A program made the translations under genes and the position numbers. 64,000 nucleotides of DNA, taken from positions 62,001-126,000 of the forward strand of contig CANNZV010000878.1 in NCBI GenBank assembly GCA_947561585.1, in the 5' to 3' direction. The DNA is from Caprella mutica. Lineage: Eukaryota; Arthropoda; Malacostraca; Amphipoda; Caprellidae. Below the pieces are notes generated by a model, which was given only the letters and a program-made list of their open reading frames with translations, was not told where the DNA came from and ran no database searches. Below, piece after piece: positions 22,728 to 34,559 of this stretch (positions are counted from its first letter, which is position 1; each line of letters begins with the position of its first letter).

Positions 22728-24105
22728 ATGCTGAGAAGTTTCTATGTTCCATTCTCTTTGAGTCGTCAGTTATCTTGTTTTTTTTATAAGAATCAAACTT
22801 TCTGCAGTGTGCCACCAGTCTTGGATCAAGTAAGTGACAGAGTGTCAATAGTGCTAGCAAACTTACACCTTATAAAAATGATTTACTGTGAAAGTGTTTT
22901 CAGAGACATTTTATTATCCAGAGAAAAAATGTAAACATAGAAATGAATTCAGAATTGCTTGCAGAGAATAATGAACATAGCCAACAATAACTATCAGTAT
23001 CTATCTTTTTATGGTTCATATCACTATTGTTATTATTTGTTGCAATTTATGAATATTTTACTTTCTTCTTTATCAGGAAAATATGCAGCTAAAGGACATT
23101 GTATCGAGACTGAATAAGTATGCCTCTCTCAGCATGGCTGAATCTTGGGACAATGTTGGACTGTTGGTAGAGCCGTATGGAAAGACAGACTATAAGAAGA
23201 TCTTCCTGACAAATGATTTGACTGAAGAAGTTCTTCAGGAATGCATAGAGTCCCAAGCTGATTTTATTCTGTCCTACCATCCCCCAGTGTTCAAGCCTCT
23301 CAAATGTGTCACTCAAAAGCACTGGAAGGAGAGGATAGTCAGCCTCTGCCTGCAGAAAGGCATAGCAATTTACTCTCCTCACACTGCTTATGATGCACTG
23401 GTTGGTGGAGTAAATGATTGGTTAGTGAGAGCCTTTGGTGATGCTCAAGTCTCTCCCATAAACAAATCTTTGGTCTCGCCAAAATTTGATCATGAAATTA
23501 GTTTCCTGAACATTGTGGACGAGGAGTATCTTCTAGATATCCTGAAGAAATTGAAGGTGAAGAATGCTAGCAATATCATGATCAATGAGAAGTCATTCTG
23601 TGTGTATGTCACTAAACAAGCTCTTCCAATTGCTGTGAAGTATCTTGATGAGATATTCCCCATAAAGAACTTTGTGGTTAAGAGCTGTGACAGCAGCTTG
23701 CATCCTGAGCAAGGGATGGGACGATTGGCTCGCTTGAATTCAGAGACCAAAATATCTGATGTTATTAGTAAGGTGAAGAGTATGACTGGTTTATCTCATG
23801 TCAGGGTGGCCATGGGTGTGTATCACAGCCTTAACAAGAAGATCACGTCTGGTGCTGTGTGCGCTGGCTCTGGGATCAGTGTGTTGCGCAAAGTGGATGC
23901 GCAGGTACTCATCACTGGAGAGATGTCTCATCACGATATCTTGGAGTTCACGCAGACTAACAGGACTGTGCTACTGTTGGAGCACTCTAACTCTGAGAGA
24001 GGTTACCTTAGTAATGTCCTAAAGCCTCAACTAAATAATATATTTGGAGCAAAAGTGGAAGTAGAAGTCTCTAAGAAAGATAAGGACCCAATTGTGATAG
24101 TGTAA
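22728..24105 (+). CDS. NIF3L1: NIF3-like protein 1, two coding exons, complete
   Basis: NIF3 family proteins bind two metal ions; the exact reaction is unsettled, and animal members localise to cytoplasm and mitochondria. Exon 1 (22728-22829, donor GTAAGT) and exon 2 (23077-24105, acceptor TTTATCAG) join in phase 0 to give 376 residues, against 377 in human NIF3L1. Residues 1-36 (MLRSFYVPFSLSRQL...) are basic, Ser/Phe-rich and acid-free at the start, like a mitochondrial leader. Recognisable family blocks: ESWDNVGLLVEP (about 57-68), LTNDLTEEV, SYHPPVF (metal-binding His near 102), YSPHTAYDA (about 133-141), GMGRL, CAGSG, GEMSHHD (about 315-321) and LEHSNSERG (about 335-343). An alternative start at exon 2 MQLKD would give a 340-residue cytoplasmic form. 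The gene sits between a hAT-like element and AT-rich sequence. Intact. Confidence 0.96.
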
Positions 24106-24187
24106 AGTTTTAAGTCACCTTTACTTTGTTTGATCTAATTGTTATAAACAAAAGCTTTCACATTAGTATTATTGAAGAATGTGGGAA

Positions 24188-24193
24188 AATAAA
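24188..24193 (+). terminator. Poly(A) signal of NIF3L1
   Basis: AATAAA 83 bp after the stop codon, followed by a T-rich stretch. Confidence 0.75.
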
Positions 24194-24199
24194 CTTTGA

Positions 24200-24955
24200 T
24201 TTTTCTAGATCTCACAAGAAATATAATAAGATAATAAATTTTATTTTATCTAAGAGTTTCTTAACATCATGAACTTTTTGTGCGTGTTCTACAGGTTTCC
24301 AATTTCATGTTGGTGTGTTCCGAGTAAATATATTGAATTAATATATTGTAAAGGCTTGGCTACTTCTTTAAACTAGTAAATGCAGTCCACAGTCACGAAA
24401 TCGAGTGAAATTTAATACTCTTTTAAAGTTGTTTTTATCCAGGGCATTAATTTATTTAATTTATCAAACCTGCTGCTTTCACCTTCTGTTAATGTAAGTA
24501 ATTTATAAATCTATTCAGTTATAGAATAATATTCTTATTTCTTGTTATTGAATTTTATAAACGGTTCCAGATTTTTTCCTTCAAATAGGAACATATTTTA
24601 AATAACACTTGCATTAATATCAAATGTTTTGTGATTTTTCCTGAATAATTTTTTTAGAAGAATATTAAAACCGTAATTTTCTACTTGTTGCTTTCATATT
24701 ATTATTTTAAAGTACAATTGATTTACATATATGTTTTTTATTTCTCTTTTTTTATTATTTAACCCCTACTAAAATTTAAATTGATACTTTCGTTGTCTGG
24801 CCGCACAGGTCTCTTTCAACAGAAGTACATGCCTAAGAAATTTCTCCATTATTGACTTCCTCACACACGAATTTCCTACTGAATGATAAAAATGTTCATT
24901 GAGCAATGCGGTTGATGACTGCAATAGAATATAGGTACTAGGTAGTGCAATATAA
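24200..24955. other. Intergenic, no gene seen
   Basis: Long T- and A-rich runs without frames, arrays or terminal repeats. Confidence 0.5.
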
Positions 24956-24961
24956 TCTAGG

Positions 24962-25113
24962 TAGTTGTGATGGGCAGTGTTCGCCAGTGCTAGGCAGGCG
25001 AGGTTGTCGTGTGCGTTTCTCTCTCGAGTGCCAGTGGGAGTTCAAACAAGCTAACCAAATAAAGTGGATTATTTTGAACAGGACAACACGGAAACACTAC
25101 TGCAAATAATTAG
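24962..25113 (+). promoter_or_regulatory. Candidate promoter and non-coding first exon
   Basis: A locally GC-richer block (GTTCGCCAGTGCTAGGCAGG, then a pyrimidine stretch TTTCTCTCTCGAG) leads to AAATAATTAG followed by the donor GTACGT at 25114. It has the look of a 5' untranslated exon. The nearest plus-strand coding gene downstream is the CABIT gene at 47 kb, which would imply a 22-kb first intron. Transcript data are needed. Confidence 0.25.
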
Positions 25114-25114
25114 G

Positions 25115-25467
25115 TACGTATTTTCACCTCGTAACCCCGTGGTTATGTATAATTTATCTGAGAGGTTAAATACGGTGCACTAACCAAATATTAACTTGCT
25201 ATGGACTTAAGCAGACCGGAAAGTTCGGCGCGCCACTTTACGGAGGGCCACTCGAACAGAAAATCACGGCTAATTTACGGGTTGGGGGAGGGGGGGGGTA
25301 ATTTTTAAGGAGCCTATAGATTTATTTGGTAATTTTATTGTATTTTGTAATTGTTTCTAAAATTATTTTATTATGCATTTAATATTTTTTATGTATTCTT
25401 AAGCTATGGGATTTTTAGTATGCTTATAGAACGTATTTTTGAGCTAATATTTTTTATTCGACTGATT
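25115..25467. other. Stretch with a GC-rich spot and a G run
   Basis: AAGTTCGGCGCGCCACTTTA at about 25221-25240 and an 11-G-rich run near 25282-25297 stand out from AT-rich surroundings. No gene assigned. Confidence 0.4.
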
Positions 25468-25670
25468 GTAGTTAGTTCCGAGTTAGGTATAGGTACCTAG
25501 GACTGTTACACATTTCCGACCATATGAAAATATAAACTATGTGCCTATATTATAATTATTTTTTATTGGTTCGTAACCACGATGTAGCTACCTAATATCA
25601 ATATAATTAAAATAACGAGTTAATTAATGTAATTTTTTATATGATCGGAAATGTTGAAGCTTACTCTAAT
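25468..25670. mobile_element. Palindromic MITE family, diverged copy
   Basis: Left TTAGTTCCGAGTTAGG, then GACTGTTACACATTTCCGAC, and right arm TTATATGATCGGAAATGTTG; the central palindrome is decayed to GGTTCGTAACCACGATG. Confidence 0.7.
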
Positions 25671-25971
25671 TCAATAAAATCGTAAATTCCAAATATTTTC
25701 TTCCAATAGTTAAATGCCTAAGTATTAACTATTAAAGCTTGTACTACATTTCGTGAACAAATTACAAAACTTATTATATTTTTCCATGAAGGAAGATGTG
25801 AAGGTAAATGTGAATAGGTAGTACCTAGGTAGGTATATAAATTATGAATTTTATGAACTGATCATGCAATCATTTTCGCTATTTCTTTTTCCATCTTGTT
25901 TTTCCTTTCATTTCGTGCAGACTTTATCAGATTATATTACATTTTCCAAAGATGCAAGCATTCTCTTGGGG

Positions 25972-26222
25972 TGAGTTCTCAGTTATCGGACAGTTACACA
26001 TCTTCGAACATACTATATGAACAATATAAAATTATTATTATTTAGGTAGAGTAAATGGTTATTATAATTTGTATCCATGATACCTGCAGGAATCGTAGAT
26101 ACCAATTACAATAACGAGTTAAAATATGAATTTTGTAAATGATATAAGTAGGTATATTTTTATCTTAGGTATATGATCGAAAATGTAGAACTGTCCGATA
26201 ATTCGTACCTAACTAACCCAAC
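25972..26222. mobile_element. Palindromic MITE family, near-complete copy
   Basis: Left GTGAGTTCTCAGTTATCGGA, core TTTGTATCCATGATACCTGC / AGGAATCGTAGATACCAA, right TATATGATCGAAAATGTAGA and TAATTCGTACCTAACTAACC. Confidence 0.8.
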
Positions 26223-26489
26223 TGAGTACTCAACGCTTTTTATTCGCAGTACATACATATAGAGTGCGCAATTTATTTCTGAAATGAAAACAGTCGAATC
26301 TTAGGACAGATTTGAGACCAATTGAATTCATGTTTATTGTTGGAAAAACAAACAGAATTGGCGGTACGTTCCGTTATCTTCAGATTTTAAATGTCATTTG
26401 CTGCAAAAAGGGACCCGCCCGTAATTGCTCGCCCCGCCCTTTATAAATACACACTCTACATTCAATTGATTGTCTTGCACTATATTCAG

Positions 26490-26880
26490 ATCATACAGTA
26501 TAGTCAGGCCTCAGCTCATACAGTATAGTCAGGCTTCAGCTCATACACTATAGTCAGGCCTCAGCTCATACATTATAGTCAGGCTTCAGCTCATACATTA
26601 TAGTCAGGCTTCAGCTCATACACTATAGTCAGGCTTCAGCTCATACATTATAGTCAGGCTTCAGCTCATACAGTATATTCAGGCCTCAGCTCATACACTA
26701 TAGTCAGGCTTCAGCTCATACATTATAGTCAGGCTTCAGCTCATACATTATAGTCAGGCTTCAGCTCATACATTATAGTCAGGCTTCAGCTCATACACTA
26801 TAGTCAGGCTTCAGCTCATACATTATAGTCAGGCTTCAGCTCATACAGTATATTCAGGCCAGCTCATACAGTATATTTTG
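26490..26880. repeat. 25-bp minisatellite, about 15 copies
   Basis: Unit CTCATACATTATAGTCAGGC plus TTCAG, with CATTA/CACTA/CAGTA variants. Confidence 0.97.
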
Positions 26881-26984
26881 CTCATTTGTATTTCTGTTTA
26901 TTCAAATTATAGTAATTTGTAGGCAATTACTAGTGATAAGTAATGATAACCCTAGTGTTGATTGAAGGACAGACCTATTACCAC

Positions 26985-27603
26985 AGTTAACTACCTAGGT
27001 ACCTAACTAGAAACAGGAGTTACTAACTACCTAGGTACATAAATAGGAACAGGAGTAACTATAACAACCTAGATACCTAACAACGAATAGGAGTAACTAA
27101 CTACCTAGGTACATAACTAGGAACAGGAGTACCTACAAACTACCTAGGTACTTAACTAGAAACAGGAGTTACTAACTACCTAGGTAGGTAGTAGGTACCT
27201 AACTAGGAACAGGAGTAACTAACTAACTAGGAACAAGCGTTACTAAATCTATCTACCTAGGTACCTTACGAACCGGAGTAACTAACTATCTAGTACCTAA
27301 CTAGGAACAAGAGTACCTAACTAGGAACAAGAGTAGCTACCTAACTAGTAACAAGAGTACCTAACTAGGAACAAGATTACCTAACTATTAACAGGATTAC
27401 CTAACTAGGAAATTACCTAACTTGGACGAGAGTACCTAACTATGAACAAGTGTAGGTACCTAACTAGGGCGAGAGTACCTAACTAGGACGATAGTACCTA
27501 ACTAGGAACAAGATAAACCTAACTAGGAACAAGAGTACCTAACTAGGGTGAGAGTACCTAACTAGGACGATAGTACCTAACTAGGAACAAGAGAACCTAA
27601 CTA
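26985..27603. repeat. Degenerate ~20-bp repeat
   Basis: Irregular repetition of ACCTAACTAGGAACAAGAGT with unit length drifting between 17 and 34 bp. It is much more diverged than the other arrays, so likely older. Confidence 0.9.
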
Positions 27604-28262
27604 GAATAAGTAAATTAGAGTTGACCCATGTAGTTACATTGTACCTTTGGTTTTGCAGTTGTGTATCATTTGCAATCTCTGTTCGGTTCCTCACGACTCT
27701 CTGGTTTTTAACTAAGCAACTTACGTCACCCGGAAAATCACAGTTAATGTCATCTCTAGTCCTTGATTGAACATTTCGATACTCCACCGCATGACGTCAA
27801 CAATTCTAATGATAGATTACAAATAATTGTGTGCTAATGTGCGTGTGTTATTGTATGTTTATTTATTTAGGACGGCTGACAAATATATTTCCACACATAT
27901 TTTTTTCAGTTAGAGATTTTCAAGGAAAAATTCATTCTCGTACTGTAATTTCCCCACATTTCACACACTTCCTTCCTCCAAATATAGGTTCTGTTGTTTG
28001 AACAAGCAAGGTTTTTGCTTTTTTAATATTTTCAAATCTCGTCATTCTTATGTGCATTTATAAATAAAACCTGTCTTGAGTTTTATTACACAGCCATTAC
28101 AAGGGGAGTTGATAATAATTTTAGCATTTATTTTTTCGAGGAGCGGAAGACGTAAAACTAAGAATTGTTTTAATTTGTGTACGAAATGGAAATTACGCAG
28201 TTGGAAGTTATTAAAGTAACCATAGTTTGATAATAGCAACGCTGAGGTTTTTATTTTTATTT
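27604..28262. other. Unique stretch, no confident gene
   Basis: Frames of 60-70 codons on the minus strand lack splice signals. No element ends recognised. Confidence 0.4.
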
Positions 28263-28282
28263 TCTTAATGTGTCTTCAGATG

Positions 28283-28470
28283 ATATCACACTGCGCAAAT
28301 TATACATTGTGCATAGAAAAGGTGACTCGGAGCGACATGTTCTACGAGGTGCATCTCTCTTCGCCACTGCCTTATCTCATTTCTCATCTTTTGTCAGCAG
28401 GTTCAACAGTCTCATGTCAATTTGTAACAGTAGCAGAGGCATATGTTCTTTGTCCTCAGACACCTAGGTA
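28283..28470 (+). other. Possible orphan coding exon
   Basis: A pyrimidine tract ending GTGTCTTCAG (acceptor) opens a block where two plus frames stay free of stops for about 190 bp. One reads DDITLRKLYIVHRKGDSERHV at its start; a stop (TAG) falls just before GTAATA. Base composition is more balanced than the flanks. I do not recognise the protein, and no partner exon is evident, so this may be chance or a terminal exon. Confidence 0.2.
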
Positions 28471-28489
28471 ATATAACCGCACAGTGTTT

Positions 28490-28600
28490 GTCTGGCCTTC
28501 TGCTGATGTCATTGCCCGCCCTAGCTTTGGTGCCCTGGGGGCACTGCCCGCTGCTGCACGCTTACTCGCCCCGGGACACGCTATGCATTTCCTAGCACAG
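28490..28600. other. GC-rich island
   Basis: About 110 bp with segments such as GCCCGCCCTAGC and CTGGGGGCACTGCCCGCTGC, much richer in GC than the rest of the window. It could be a promoter remnant or foreign insert; no frame or motif decides. Confidence 0.35.
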
Positions 28601-28611
28601 GAATGATCGTC

Positions 28612-28790
28612 ATTTTCAATGGTATCCATGATACTGCTGGCATCGTGAATACTTGCAGTATCGAGGATATTTTCAGTATCATGGATACCTGCAGTATCAT
28701 GGATAGCAATTAAAACGAGAGTTAAATTTTATATTTTTTCTTATATGATCTAAAATATGGAACTATTCGATTAGACAGTAATGCCCTGAC
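28612..28790. mobile_element. Palindromic MITE copy with expanded core
   Basis: The core GGTATCCATGATACTGC is followed by several half-core repeats (GCAGTATCGAGGATA, CAGTATCATGGATACC, GCAGTATCATGGATA), then the usual right arm TTATATGATCTAAAATATGG. Confidence 0.75.
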
Positions 28791-29425
28791 GTCTCTCTGT
28801 CCTCTAACTAATAACAACCCTAAATAGGTAGCAGTTAGTAGAATCTGTAGGATGATTATCTCTAATTAGGTGCTAATTTATGGCGCTAATGGAGCCAGTG
28901 AACTACCCACCAGGCACACATCCTTCAGATTCTTTATATTGTCGCCACATGCTACCACCTACTCTGCAGAGATGATGTCATTATTCCTTGAACTGCACAC
29001 AAGTACTGTCTCAATGTAAGCCTACTTCTAATTCCTTGAACTGACGCAAGTACTGTCTAAGCCTACTTCTTCTAATTTAAATACGCAGAACTGTCTCTGT
29101 TGAAGGTATGTCTTGTTGCGCCATATCTTGAGAGGTACGTTCTGCTGTATCAGTTCTGATGAGAGATATCAAAATTGAAGGTAATTTTTGTTATAGGGGT
29201 GTGCATCATAATTGCTACAGGGCGAGTCAATAATTACTTCCTATATTAAATTTTATTTATTAAATGAGTAAGTTGTGACCTCTGACACACCTTATACCAT
29301 ACCTCTCACACTCACTGAAGACGTTAAGGAGACAAATTCCCCACTTCTTACTTTTTGATGGGTAGGTCTCATCTTCTGCAGAAGAGACCTTGGTATCCGG
29401 TGTGACGTCACGCACCTACCTTGCC

Positions 29426-29514
29426 TTGTACGGACTCGTTCTTGTCTTGCCACCAGGGCCCCTAAGATGACCAGGGGACAGATAGCAATATATAGCCAGG
29501 TACCCACCCTGGCC
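29426..29514 (-). other. Possible minus-strand exon with a membrane segment
   Basis: On the minus strand an acceptor-like TTTAATTTGGCCAG leads into a frame reading TWLYIAICPLVILGALVA, a good transmembrane helix, then basic residues to a donor-like AAGGTAGGT. A short following block (29343-29360s) could be another exon, but the intervening intron would be only 44 nt. Not recognised; likely chance unless transcript data support it. Confidence 0.15.
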
Positions 29515-29574
29515 AAATTAAAACCAATGGAGTTACAAAAGTTTAAGAGGTAAGAAATTGAAACGAGGACTGAG

Positions 29575-29705
29575 GTATTGTCGATCATATAGTAAAAATC
29601 TATAAACTGTAATATAATATATAACTCGTATCCATGATGCCTGCAGGCATCATGGATACGAGTTACTTTTCTTTACACGATCCACACTATGTATAATGTG
29701 CGGAT
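29575..29705. mobile_element. Palindromic MITE, short copy
   Basis: Contains the most perfect core of the window: AACTCGTATCCATGATGCCT / GCAGGCATCATGGATACGAGTT (29624-29665), with TGTCGATCATATA to the left and a decayed right arm. Confidence 0.8.
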
Positions 29706-30067
29706 AAGTGGTTTCTCCTTTTGGTCATGTGTTCACCATGTGTTCTAGCAGGTGGTTAGTTAAGTAACCTGTGGTGTGGTGTCCCTATAAGAGGAGAGAG
29801 AATGCAGGAAGCTCAAGGACGAGCTGCAGGGGCTGGTGCAGGGGATACACTTGGGGGTGTATTTGGAGAAAATGCACTTGGGGTGCATTTGGGAAGAAAT
29901 TCATTTTTTGGAGAGTGTGTTACAGTACCCGCCTGCACCACTATTCTGTAGAGTGCAATACTCCACTAGTAAGTTAAGTGTCTTGCCGACCTATTTTTTC
30001 AGTGTCCGTTTCCGTTGATAGGAATTTATTCCTGGAAGAGAGTCACCTTACACTTTTGTCAGTTTTA

Positions 30068-30385
30068 CCTACACTCTGTCGGTACATTCTACCTACAGTG
30101 ATTACCTACACTCTGTCAGTACATTCTACCTACAGTGATTACCTACACTCTGTCGGTACATTCTACCTACAGTGATTTCCTACACTCTGTCAGTACATTC
30201 TACCTACAGTGATTACCTACACTCTGTCAGTACATTCTACCTACAGTGATTACCTACACTCTGTCGGTACATTCTACCTACAGTGATTTCCTACACTCTG
30301 TCAGTACATTCTACCTACAGTGATTACCTACACTCTGTCAGTACATTCTACCTACAGTGATTACCTACACTCTGTCAGTACATTT
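30068..30385. repeat. 37-bp minisatellite, about 8.5 copies
   Basis: Unit ACCTACACTCTGTCAGTACA plus TTCTACCTACAGTGATT, nearly invariant apart from CAG/CGG. Confidence 0.97.
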
Positions 30386-30389
30386 TACA

Positions 30390-31185
30390 TACATAGTCAT
30401 ACCTACGCACTTCCAAACAATTCTGTTAATTTAATGCGTCTGTAGGTGCTACACTAACAAATTTCAATACCTGACGTCACAGACTATAAGTACCTATCTA
30501 TGAATAATTTGCAAATAGAGTCGTGAATTCTTTGCCAAATTTCTCTGGAAAATGCAGTAAATGCGATTATATTTGTAACTAGAGTGTAGTGAGTCATTTG
30601 AATTAGTGGGAGAGATGGTTTTTTTCACCCGCATCAAAATTTTAAGGTTCTATTAAGTACACCAGCAGGCCAAATTATGGAAAAGGAGCCTTTCGTCTGA
30701 GAGTGTCGAAGCTAAAGAGCACACTCTGTTGTTCACCTTCATATGGCTACTTCGGAATAAAATAGAAAACGTTATAGTCAGTCTGATTGCATATTCCCCA
30801 AGTGGTTTCTGCTAAAAAAACATACTAGAAGATTTGGAGATTTGCACCGTTTGATACGGCAAAGTCCTTTGAAAATTGTTCGATATCCTTAGAGAGGTCA
30901 TTCTACGTCTTCATCACAGATTCGGAAAGAAAGATGGAGTTTATAAACGAACTCGTACTATCTTAGAAGATATGTCAAAACTACGGAAGGCAGCTCTGTA
31001 CATTAAGAACGATGGAAACGTACCGTAATGGCCGGATGTGATATTGGGGGTGAGTCTTGAAGAGGAAGGAATAAAGACTAAGAAATGCGATTATCGCCAA
31101 AGTGTATTCAAGTGCACTATGAACAACAGAAGGTGCACTTCAGCTTCGACACCCTCCGTCATAACTATACTGCACTTTGCCCATT
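30390..31185. other. Unique stretch, nothing recognised
   Basis: Mixed-composition sequence without a frame over 60 codons or terminal repeats that I could see. It could be decayed element sequence. Confidence 0.4.
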
Positions 31186-31187
31186 CC

Positions 31188-31905
31188 ATCTGACTATTAG
31201 CAACACCACACTATCTGACTATTAGGTACTCCACACCACCTCACTTCTAGGTACTCCACCCCACCTCACTTTTAGGTACTCCACACAACCTCACTTCTAG
31301 GTACTCCACCCCACCTCACTTTTAGGTACTCCACACCACCTCACTTCTAGGTACTCCACCCCACCTCACTTTTAGGTACTCCACACAACCTCACTTCTAG
31401 GTACTCCACCCCACCTCACTTTTAGGTACTCCACACCACCTCACTTCTAGGTACTCCACACCACCTCACTTCTAGGTACTCCACCCCACCTCACTTTTAG
31501 GTACTCCACACCACCTCACTTCTAGGTACTCCACACCACCTCACTTTTAGGTACTCACACCACCTCACTTTTAGGTACTCCACACCACCTCACTTTTAGG
31601 TACTCCACACCACCTCACTTTTAGGTACTCCACACCACCTCACTTTTAGGTACTCCACCCCACCTCACTTTTAGGTACTCCACACCACCTCACTTCTAGG
31701 TACTCCACACCACCTCACTTTTAGGTACTCCACCCCACCTCACTTTTAGGTACTCCACCCCACCTCACTTTTAGGTACTCCACACCACCTCACTTTTAGG
31801 TACTCCACACCACCTCACTTTTAGGTACTCCACACCACCTCACTTTTAGGTACTCCACACCACCTCACTCTTAGGTACTCCACACCACCTCACTCTTAGG
31901 TACAC
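31188..31905. repeat. 25-bp minisatellite, about 28 copies
   Basis: Unit TAGGTACTCCACACCACCTC plus ACTTT, with ACACC/ACCCC and TTT/TCT variants; C-rich on the plus strand. Confidence 0.98.
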
Positions 31906-32171
31906 CATCTCACTAACCCTAATTAGTAGCAAGAGCCACACCCCTAACTCTCTATTTCACTTTCTGGTGCAAACAGAGAAAGGAATTGCTTCAGGCTATG
32001 TGGTGTCATTGCACCATACTTACAACCATCTAAAGTAACTAACCATGTGGTTAAGTTATATAACACTATGTTGTCACATCTTTTCATGAATTGAAGTTAT
32101 GAGTACCGTATGAACTGCATAGCAAACTCTAAGCAGTAACGCAGTACTACTGTCAAGTGACCCGTGCAGTA

Positions 32172-32400
32172 AATGGAGTGAGGTACTCAGTTATCGAGGT
32201 TACACATTTCCCATCATATGTCATTAACTTTATACTTTAACTCGTATTTCAAATGGTATCCATGTAGGTATTTGTATCTATGATACCTGTAGTTATTCGT
32301 ATCCATGATTCCTGTAGTTATTCCTATCCATGATACCTGTTGGTATTCGTATCCATGATACCTGTAGAGTGTAGGTAGTCATATTCATGTTAACCCTAAT
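32172..32400. mobile_element. Palindromic MITE copy with tandem core
   Basis: Left end GTACTCAGTTATCGAGG and CACATTTCCCATCATATG. The core is amplified about four times as 27-28 bp units of ATTCGTATCCATGATACCTG plus TAGTT. The right arm is lost. Confidence 0.75.
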
Positions 32401-32934
32401 CTGACTGACAAAATTTAAGTCTCTAAAGGATTGAGTCTTGGAGTATTCGTTACACATTCGATAGTTAGGAAACCAGTGGTTTGAATTGTATGTTTTTTTT
32501 GTCAGTTCTTAGCTTTTTTCAGATAAATGTACTGTGCAAAATTTCATGTACCCTCGATTGATAGTAACAAAGCTATTATACGTATTGAATGTATTCTGTT
32601 CGAACTGCGAACGTTCTTCTGGTTAGTGTGGGTGGAATTGGGGGTACACACTAGGCGCTGTGTGTTGCCACATTTAGAGCCACATCTCTATGACATCTAT
32701 GTGTGTGTGCCACATCTAAACACTCACTAAATTACAGAATACTATTCACTTTCCTGCATGGCAAAATGTTCTTGATAGCAACTGATAAAATTTCAGAAAA
32801 TGACCATTTACAAAAACGTGAAACCTAATGAAAAAAGTCATGAAATCTTAGTTGATTCAAAACATGTCCAATATTTTATCACCCTTATAATATTTGTCGA
32901 GCTCAAACTCCACAGTCAGTGTTTTTGTGCTGTG

Positions 32935-33016
32935 TATCCCTGATACCAGACATGGTATACGATGGTATCATGAATACCAATGGCAATATAATTTAAAGTT
33001 AAGCAATATATTTTTT
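32935..33016. mobile_element. Palindromic MITE half interrupted by LINE fragment
   Basis: Core GTATCCCTGATACCAGACAT / GATGGTATCATGAATACCAA, then AAGCAATATATTTT, at which point a LINE-type 3' end begins; the same 43-49 bp resumes at 33294. Confidence 0.75.
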
Positions 33017-33290
33017 AACGCTACTTGCTGTTCCAGAGGATAGCGCTAGGGTTATGCTCTACAACTACGAGATCTTAGATTCTTGTGTATGGCAGGCTCG
33101 TTGGCTTCGTTTACTATCACCTCTTCATTTTCCTCTTTTATCCATGAATGGTAAGTGATTGCATTCACGGAGTAGCTTTTCTGACTGCTTCTTCCAGTCC
33201 CTTGCACTTAATTTCCTTTTGAAGTTAGCGATTTAGTCGAAAGGGCTGAAAGCAGATGTTAAACTCCTACCAAAATAAAAATAAATATGT
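33017..33290 (+). mobile_element. LINE-type 3'-end fragment, copy 2
   Basis: Starts AACGCTACTTGCTG and ends near CAGATGTTAAACTCCTACC plus an A-rich tail. It is an internally deleted relative of 55845-56325. It is bracketed by two copies of a 43-49 bp piece of the host MITE (ATCATGAATACCAATGG ... AAGCAATATATTTT), which looks like a long target-site duplication from target-primed insertion. Confidence 0.75.
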
Positions 33291-33589
33291 ATTTATCATG
33301 AATACCAATGGAAATAAAAAATAAGCAATATATTTTACATATGACCGAAAATTCGCAAGTGTCGGCTAACTGTTTGTCAGCCAGTGTGTGGATAGAGACC
33401 CACTAACACACACAGTCGTGATTACTGCCCCCCAAATGGGGCACAGAGGGATGGTCTTTGTTGAGCCTGACCCACTCTACCATGACTAGGCGAAAATAAA
33501 GAACACTACAGGATAAAACATTACCCAACTGAGAATGGAAAACGGTACAGTCACTGTAACGGTAAAGTGACTGCAACGGCACCATGCAG

Positions 33590-34550
33590 TAACTGCTAGT
33601 AACTGCTGTGACTGTTAGTAACTGCTGTGACTGTTAGTAACTGCTGTGACTGCTAGTAACTGCGGTGACTGTTAGTAACTGCTGTGACTGCTAGTTACTG
33701 CTGTGACTGTTAGTAACTGCTGTGACTGCTAGTAACTGCTAGTAACTGCGGTGACTGTTAGTAACTGCTGTGACTGCTAGTTACTGCTGTGACTGTTAGT
33801 AACTGCTGTGACTGCTAGTAACTGCAGTGACTGTTAGTAACTGCTGTGACTGCTAGTAACTGCAGTGACTGTTAATGACTGTTAGTAACGGCTGTGACTG
33901 CTAGTAACTGCAGTGACTGTTAGTAACTGCTGTGACTGCTAGTAACTGCAGTGACTGTTAGTAACTGCTGTGACTGCTAGTAATTGCAGTGACTGTTAGT
34001 AACTGCAGTGACTGTTAGTGACTGCTAGTAACTGCTGTGACTGCTAGTAACTGCTGTGACTGCTAGTAACTGCTGTGACTGTTAGTAACTGTTGTGACTG
34101 CTAGTAACTGCTGTGTCTGCTAGTAACTGCAGTGACTGTTAGTAACTGCAGTGACTGCTAGTAACTGCAGTGACTGTTAGTAACTACAGTGACTGTTAGT
34201 AACTGCAGTGACTGTTAGTAACTACAGTGACTGTTAGTAACTGCAGTGACTGTTAGTTACTGCAGTGACTGCTAGTAACTGCAGTGACTGCTAGTAACTG
34301 CAGTGACTGTTAGTAACTACAGTGACTGTTAGTAACTGCAGTGACTGTTAGTAACTGCAGTGACTGTTAGTAACTACAGTGACTGTTAGTAACTACAGTG
34401 ACTGTTAGTAACTGCAGTGACAGTTAGTTACTGCAGTGACTGCTAGTAACTGCAGTGACTGTTAGTAACTGCAGTGACTGTTAGTAACTACAGTGACTGT
34501 TAGTAATGACTGTTAGTAACTGCAGTTACTGTTAGTGACTGCAGTTACTA
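33590..34550. repeat. 19-bp minisatellite, about 50 copies
   Basis: Unit ACTGCTGTGACTGTTAGTA with GCTGTG/GCAGTG and TTAG/CTAG alternations. The CAGTGACTG / CAGTTACTG steps are self-complementary, and the last units form an inverted pair (GTTAGTGACTGCAGTTACTAA). Confidence 0.98.
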
Positions 34551-34559
34551 ACAGTCACT

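Noticed and set aside
29771..30018. Overlapping plus frames near 29.8 kb
   Set aside because: Three frames are open at once around a short internal duplication (CACTTGGGG), so none is favoured.
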